Source: SIBU01 sp964430335 (GTDB lineage: Bacteria > Patescibacteriota > Minisyncoccia > Phycocordibacterales > SIBU01). Taken from it: 25,059 nt of DNA. Where the stretch lies: positions 1 to 25,059 of the forward strand of contig CAYSEN010000013.1 in NCBI GenBank assembly GCA_964430335.1, given 5' to 3'. Both the position numbers and the translations under genes were made by a program. The number at the start of each line of letters is the position of its first letter. The stretch's first letter is position 1. Below the pieces are notes generated by a model that was given only the letters and a program-made list of their open reading frames with translations, was not told where the DNA came from and did no database searches. Shown here one piece after another: positions 22,903 through 25,059 of the stretch.

Positions 22903-24399
22903 ATGTCAAAGTCCGTCACTCAAAGTTCTGGGCAAAATAGCCTTGAATTTAAAGGCTCAAATTGGATTCCTTATGTCGTCAGAAACATGTCTTTTTGGCA
23001 CATGTATGCCAATTTTCCTGGTTACTACAAGTATTTTAAGGACTTTGGCCTAGGTACTGGTTTGGATGTTATTTCTATAACTCTAGACGGCATTCATACT
23101 CACACATTCGTTAATGAAAAAAATCTTACAATCGTAGGTGAGGAAATCAGTAAAATTCTTACCGCAAAGGGAGGTGGTGCAAAAGTTCAGAAAGTATTTA
23201 GAAAGCATGCAACGGAGTTGTTGGGGGTTCTTAGAAATGTTAGAAAAAATTTAAATAAAAAGAATTGGGATAAATTTGTTGTGGCATATCAAAAATTTAC
23301 AGTGGCCCTAAACTTTACTGCGGTTTTCGGCAGGACGGGTATGTCTAAGATTACCGTTATGCTTTCAAATTTAGGATTTAAGGAAGAAGAAATTCCAAAT
23401 GTTATTGCTACTGCTACATATCCAAAAGAACATACTCCACTTTTTTCTTCGCAGTTGGATTTGTATAAAATCTCGAAACTGCTTAAGGAGGCAAATAACG
23501 ATGAACAAATCCGCGCAAAAGAATTGAAAAAGTGGCTCAGGAAGTATCAACACATTCCTGTTAATTTTTGCAATGACCCTTGGATATTCGAGGACGCGGA
23601 AAATCAGCTTTCCGCAATTCATCAAACGGACCTCGATTTAAGCTTGGCAAAATTGTTGGAGGATCATAACCAAAGAGTGCTTGATGCGAAAACTTTGCAG
23701 AAAAAACTTAAGGATAAAGACGTGGTTTCTTTGGCTCGGGCTATCGGTCATGCTACGATTTTAAATGAATTTAGAAAAAATGTTATTTGTAGAGTTTGGT
23801 TTGAGATCAGAGATGTTTTCGAGGTGGCGGTTAATCGAGGAGGTTCAGATAACTGGCGTCATGGTTTTTATATCAATCATGATGAAATGACGGAATTGCT
23901 TTTCGGAAAGCCTTTCGACTTAAAAAAGCTTGTAAACGAAAGGAAGGTCACAGCCCACTATGTTGTAGATAGGAAAGTTGGTGAAATGAGTCAGGATGAA
24001 CTGGAGCCTTTTCTAAACCATATTTATTCCGTGACCGGTATAAGCGATCACAGAAATGATACGGAGATCACTGAAATTAAAGGTTACAGTGCCTGCAAAG
24101 GTGTTGTCAGGGGTATTGTAAAAGTTGTTTTCGGTTCTAAGGATTTTCACAAGGTAAACAAAGGCGATATTTTAGTGGCGCCAGCTACTTCTGTTGATTT
24201 TGTGCCTGTGATGGAAAAAGCGGCTGCTTTCGTGACTAACGAGGGTGGAATAACTTCTCATGCGTCTATTGTGTCGCGAGAGATGAGCAAGCCCTGCATA
24301 ATTGGAACTAAGATTGCAACGAGAGTCCTTAAAGACGGAGATTTGGTGGAGGTGGATGCCGAGAAGGGAATAGTCAAAATAATCGGAAGAAAAGGTTAA
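22903..24399 (+). CDS. PEP-utiliser swivel-domain protein lacking the ATP-grasp module
   Basis: A 498-residue protein. The C-terminal ~95 residues are a phosphohistidine swivel domain closely resembling that of the 845-residue enzyme: NEGGITSHASIVSRE with His453, then KPCIIGTKIATRVLKDGDLVEVDAE in pieces shared with the paralogue. The N-terminal ~400 residues correspond to the variable middle domain, with KYQHIPVNFCNDPWIFEDA near 214-232. There is no ATP-grasp domain and no PEP-binding barrel, so it cannot charge its own histidine by any known route. It may take phosphate from a partner in trans, or use the fold for binding only. The start is supported by a -10 box ending 6 nt upstream. The related partial gene at 24411 begins 11 nt after its stop, which indicates an operon. 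Confidence 0.82.
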   Translation: MSKSVTQSSGQNSLEFKGSNWIPYVVRNMSFWHMYANFPGYYKYFKDFGLGTGLDVISITLDGIHTHTFVNEKNLTIVGEEISKILTAKGGGAKVQKVFRKHATELLGVLRNVRKNLNKKNWDKFVVAYQKFTVALNFTAVFGRTGMSKITVMLSNLGFKEEEIPNVIATATYPKEHTPLFSSQLDLYKISKLLKEANNDEQIRAKELKKWLRKYQHIPVNFCNDPWIFEDAENQLSAIHQTDLDLSLAKLLEDHNQRVLDAKTLQKKLKDKDVVSLARAIGHATILNEFRKNVICRVWFEIRDVFEVAVNRGGSDNWRHGFYINHDEMTELLFGKPFDLKKLVNERKVTAHYVVDRKVGEMSQDELEPFLNHIYSVTGISDHRNDTEITEIKGYSACKGVVRGIVKVVFGSKDFHKVNKGDILVAPATSVDFVPVMEKAAAFVTNEGGITSHASIVSREMSKPCIIGTKIATRVLKDGDLVEVDAEKGIVKIIGRKG

Positions 24400-24410
24400 T
24401 CATTTTTCCA

Positions 24411-25059
24411 GTGAATAATATTGAAATTGTTGAAAAAATTAAATCAGGCAATTGGGACAACAGGGTTCAAAGGCCGGGGTTTCTACAATCAAAACACATT
24501 GTTGCTCTTGCATTAAATCAGGAGATTTTTTTCACGAGATCAGTTTCTGTTTCTCAGAAGAGCAACTTTTGGGTAAGAAGTTCAGCAATTTATGATCAGG
24601 ATGTTACTGACCGCTTGTTCGGTGAAATATTTCCAAAGGCATTTAAATCTGATCCGTTTTGGACAGTTGATATTTATAATGAATTGGAAAAAAGTATCAA
24701 AAAGGCCAAGGATTTAATCTTGGTCTTAGGACAAACCGATTGGTCCAAGGCTAGTGTTGAGGAGAAAATTAAAAATTTAAATAACTACGTTCAAATATTA
24801 TTTGAAATCCAGAAGTACTATGCTTTCGCTGTGCCACTAACTAATTTTTGTGAGCAGGTTATAAAAAGTCAGGATGAATCGTTATTAGAATTTGCGGTCC
24901 AATACAGGCCTCTTGATGTGGATTTTGTGAATCAATCCTTGGTTGAACTGAAAAATTCGAATCAGAAGGACTTTTCAGCTTTGGCTAAAGTGCATTTGAA
25001 GAAGTATGCGTGGATAAAAACCAACTACAATATAATTGAGCCTTACACTCTAGATGATG
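24411..25059 (+). CDS. Partial protein resembling the middle domain of PEP-utiliser-like enzymes, 3' cut by window
   Basis: The frame from GTG 24411 is open for 216 codons to the right edge. It starts 11 nt after the previous stop with no promoter or Shine-Dalgarno, so it is probably the second gene of an operon. The visible part is helix-rich and has no signal peptide. Near residue 195 it contains HLKKYAWIKTNYNIIEPYT, which lines up with KYQHIPVNFCNDPW in the preceding protein and with HYNKWFWTPFGYLGPAY in the 845-residue enzyme. I therefore infer the same middle domain and expect a swivel His domain beyond the edge. No ATP-grasp module precedes it, so it would be a second ATP-grasp-less member. 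The start codon is the least certain part. Confidence 0.65.
   Translation, partial: MNNIEIVEKIKSGNWDNRVQRPGFLQSKHIVALALNQEIFFTRSVSVSQKSNFWVRSSAIYDQDVTDRLFGEIFPKAFKSDPFWTVDIYNELEKSIKKAKDLILVLGQTDWSKASVEEKIKNLNNYVQILFEIQKYYAFAVPLTNFCEQVIKSQDESLLEFAVQYRPLDVDFVNQSLVELKNSNQKDFSALAKVHLKKYAWIKTNYNIIEPYTLDD

Noticed and set aside
1..25059. Alternative genetic code with TGA read as glycine, as in some Patescibacteria lineages.
   Set aside because: Genes end naturally at TGA (for example 13408-13410) as well as TAA and TAG, and no conserved domain is interrupted by TGA.
1..25059. CRISPR arrays, tRNA or rRNA genes and insertion sequences.
   Set aside because: I saw no regularly spaced repeats, cloverleaf genes, rRNA segments or transposase motifs on either strand.

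Overview
The window looks like a chromosomal piece of an uncultivated Patescibacteria (Candidate Phyla Radiation) genome, probably from the Parcubacteria side. This is an inference from gene style, not from a marker gene. The style includes very large secreted LamG/beta-helix proteins, a prepilin fused to LamG, DUF378, stand-alone PEP-utiliser swivel-domain proteins, AT-rich coding, standard stop codons, few Shine-Dalgarno sites and many apparently leaderless start codons. I see no rRNA, tRNA, CRISPR array, transposase or integrase.

Layout. (1) 1-11096 is a surface-protein block on the + strand: the C-terminal part of a tail-fibre-like protein with two S74 autoprocessing chaperone domains, a 2411-residue modular adhesin-like protein ending in two peptidoglycan-binding domains, and a secreted protein with three LamG domains. 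(2) 11119-12530 is a compact msrA - unknown - msrB unit for methionine sulfoxide repair. (3) 12553-18891 holds a secreted M23 peptidase, a DUF378 membrane protein with a structured leader, a HIT protein, an 845-residue rifampin-phosphotransferase-like enzyme, a prepilin-LamG fusion and an aminoglycoside-phosphotransferase-fold kinase. (4) 18918-22792 interleaves three GC-rich minus-strand histidine phosphatase genes with an AT-rich plus-strand glucose-6-phosphate dehydrogenase (zwf). Each phosphatase gene is followed by its own hairpin terminator, and two have recognisable promoters. This part contains a 100-N scaffold gap flanked by an exact 55-bp direct repeat, which is itself a promoter with an operator-like dyad. 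(5) 22903-25059 holds two more proteins related to the PEP-utiliser/rifampin-phosphotransferase family. The first lacks the ATP-grasp half; the second runs off the right edge.

Two themes stand out. The first is a dispersed family of phosphohistidine swivel-domain proteins (14343-16880, 22903-24399, probably 24411-25059). They share a middle-domain motif, and only one carries the ATP-grasp module that would charge the histidine. The second is a set of GC-rich, self-contained phosphatase cassettes, likely acquired, set in a chromosome whose own genes tend to start directly at the transcription start: a -10 box ends 6-7 nt before the ATG in five genes. Several start codons were moved on that basis.
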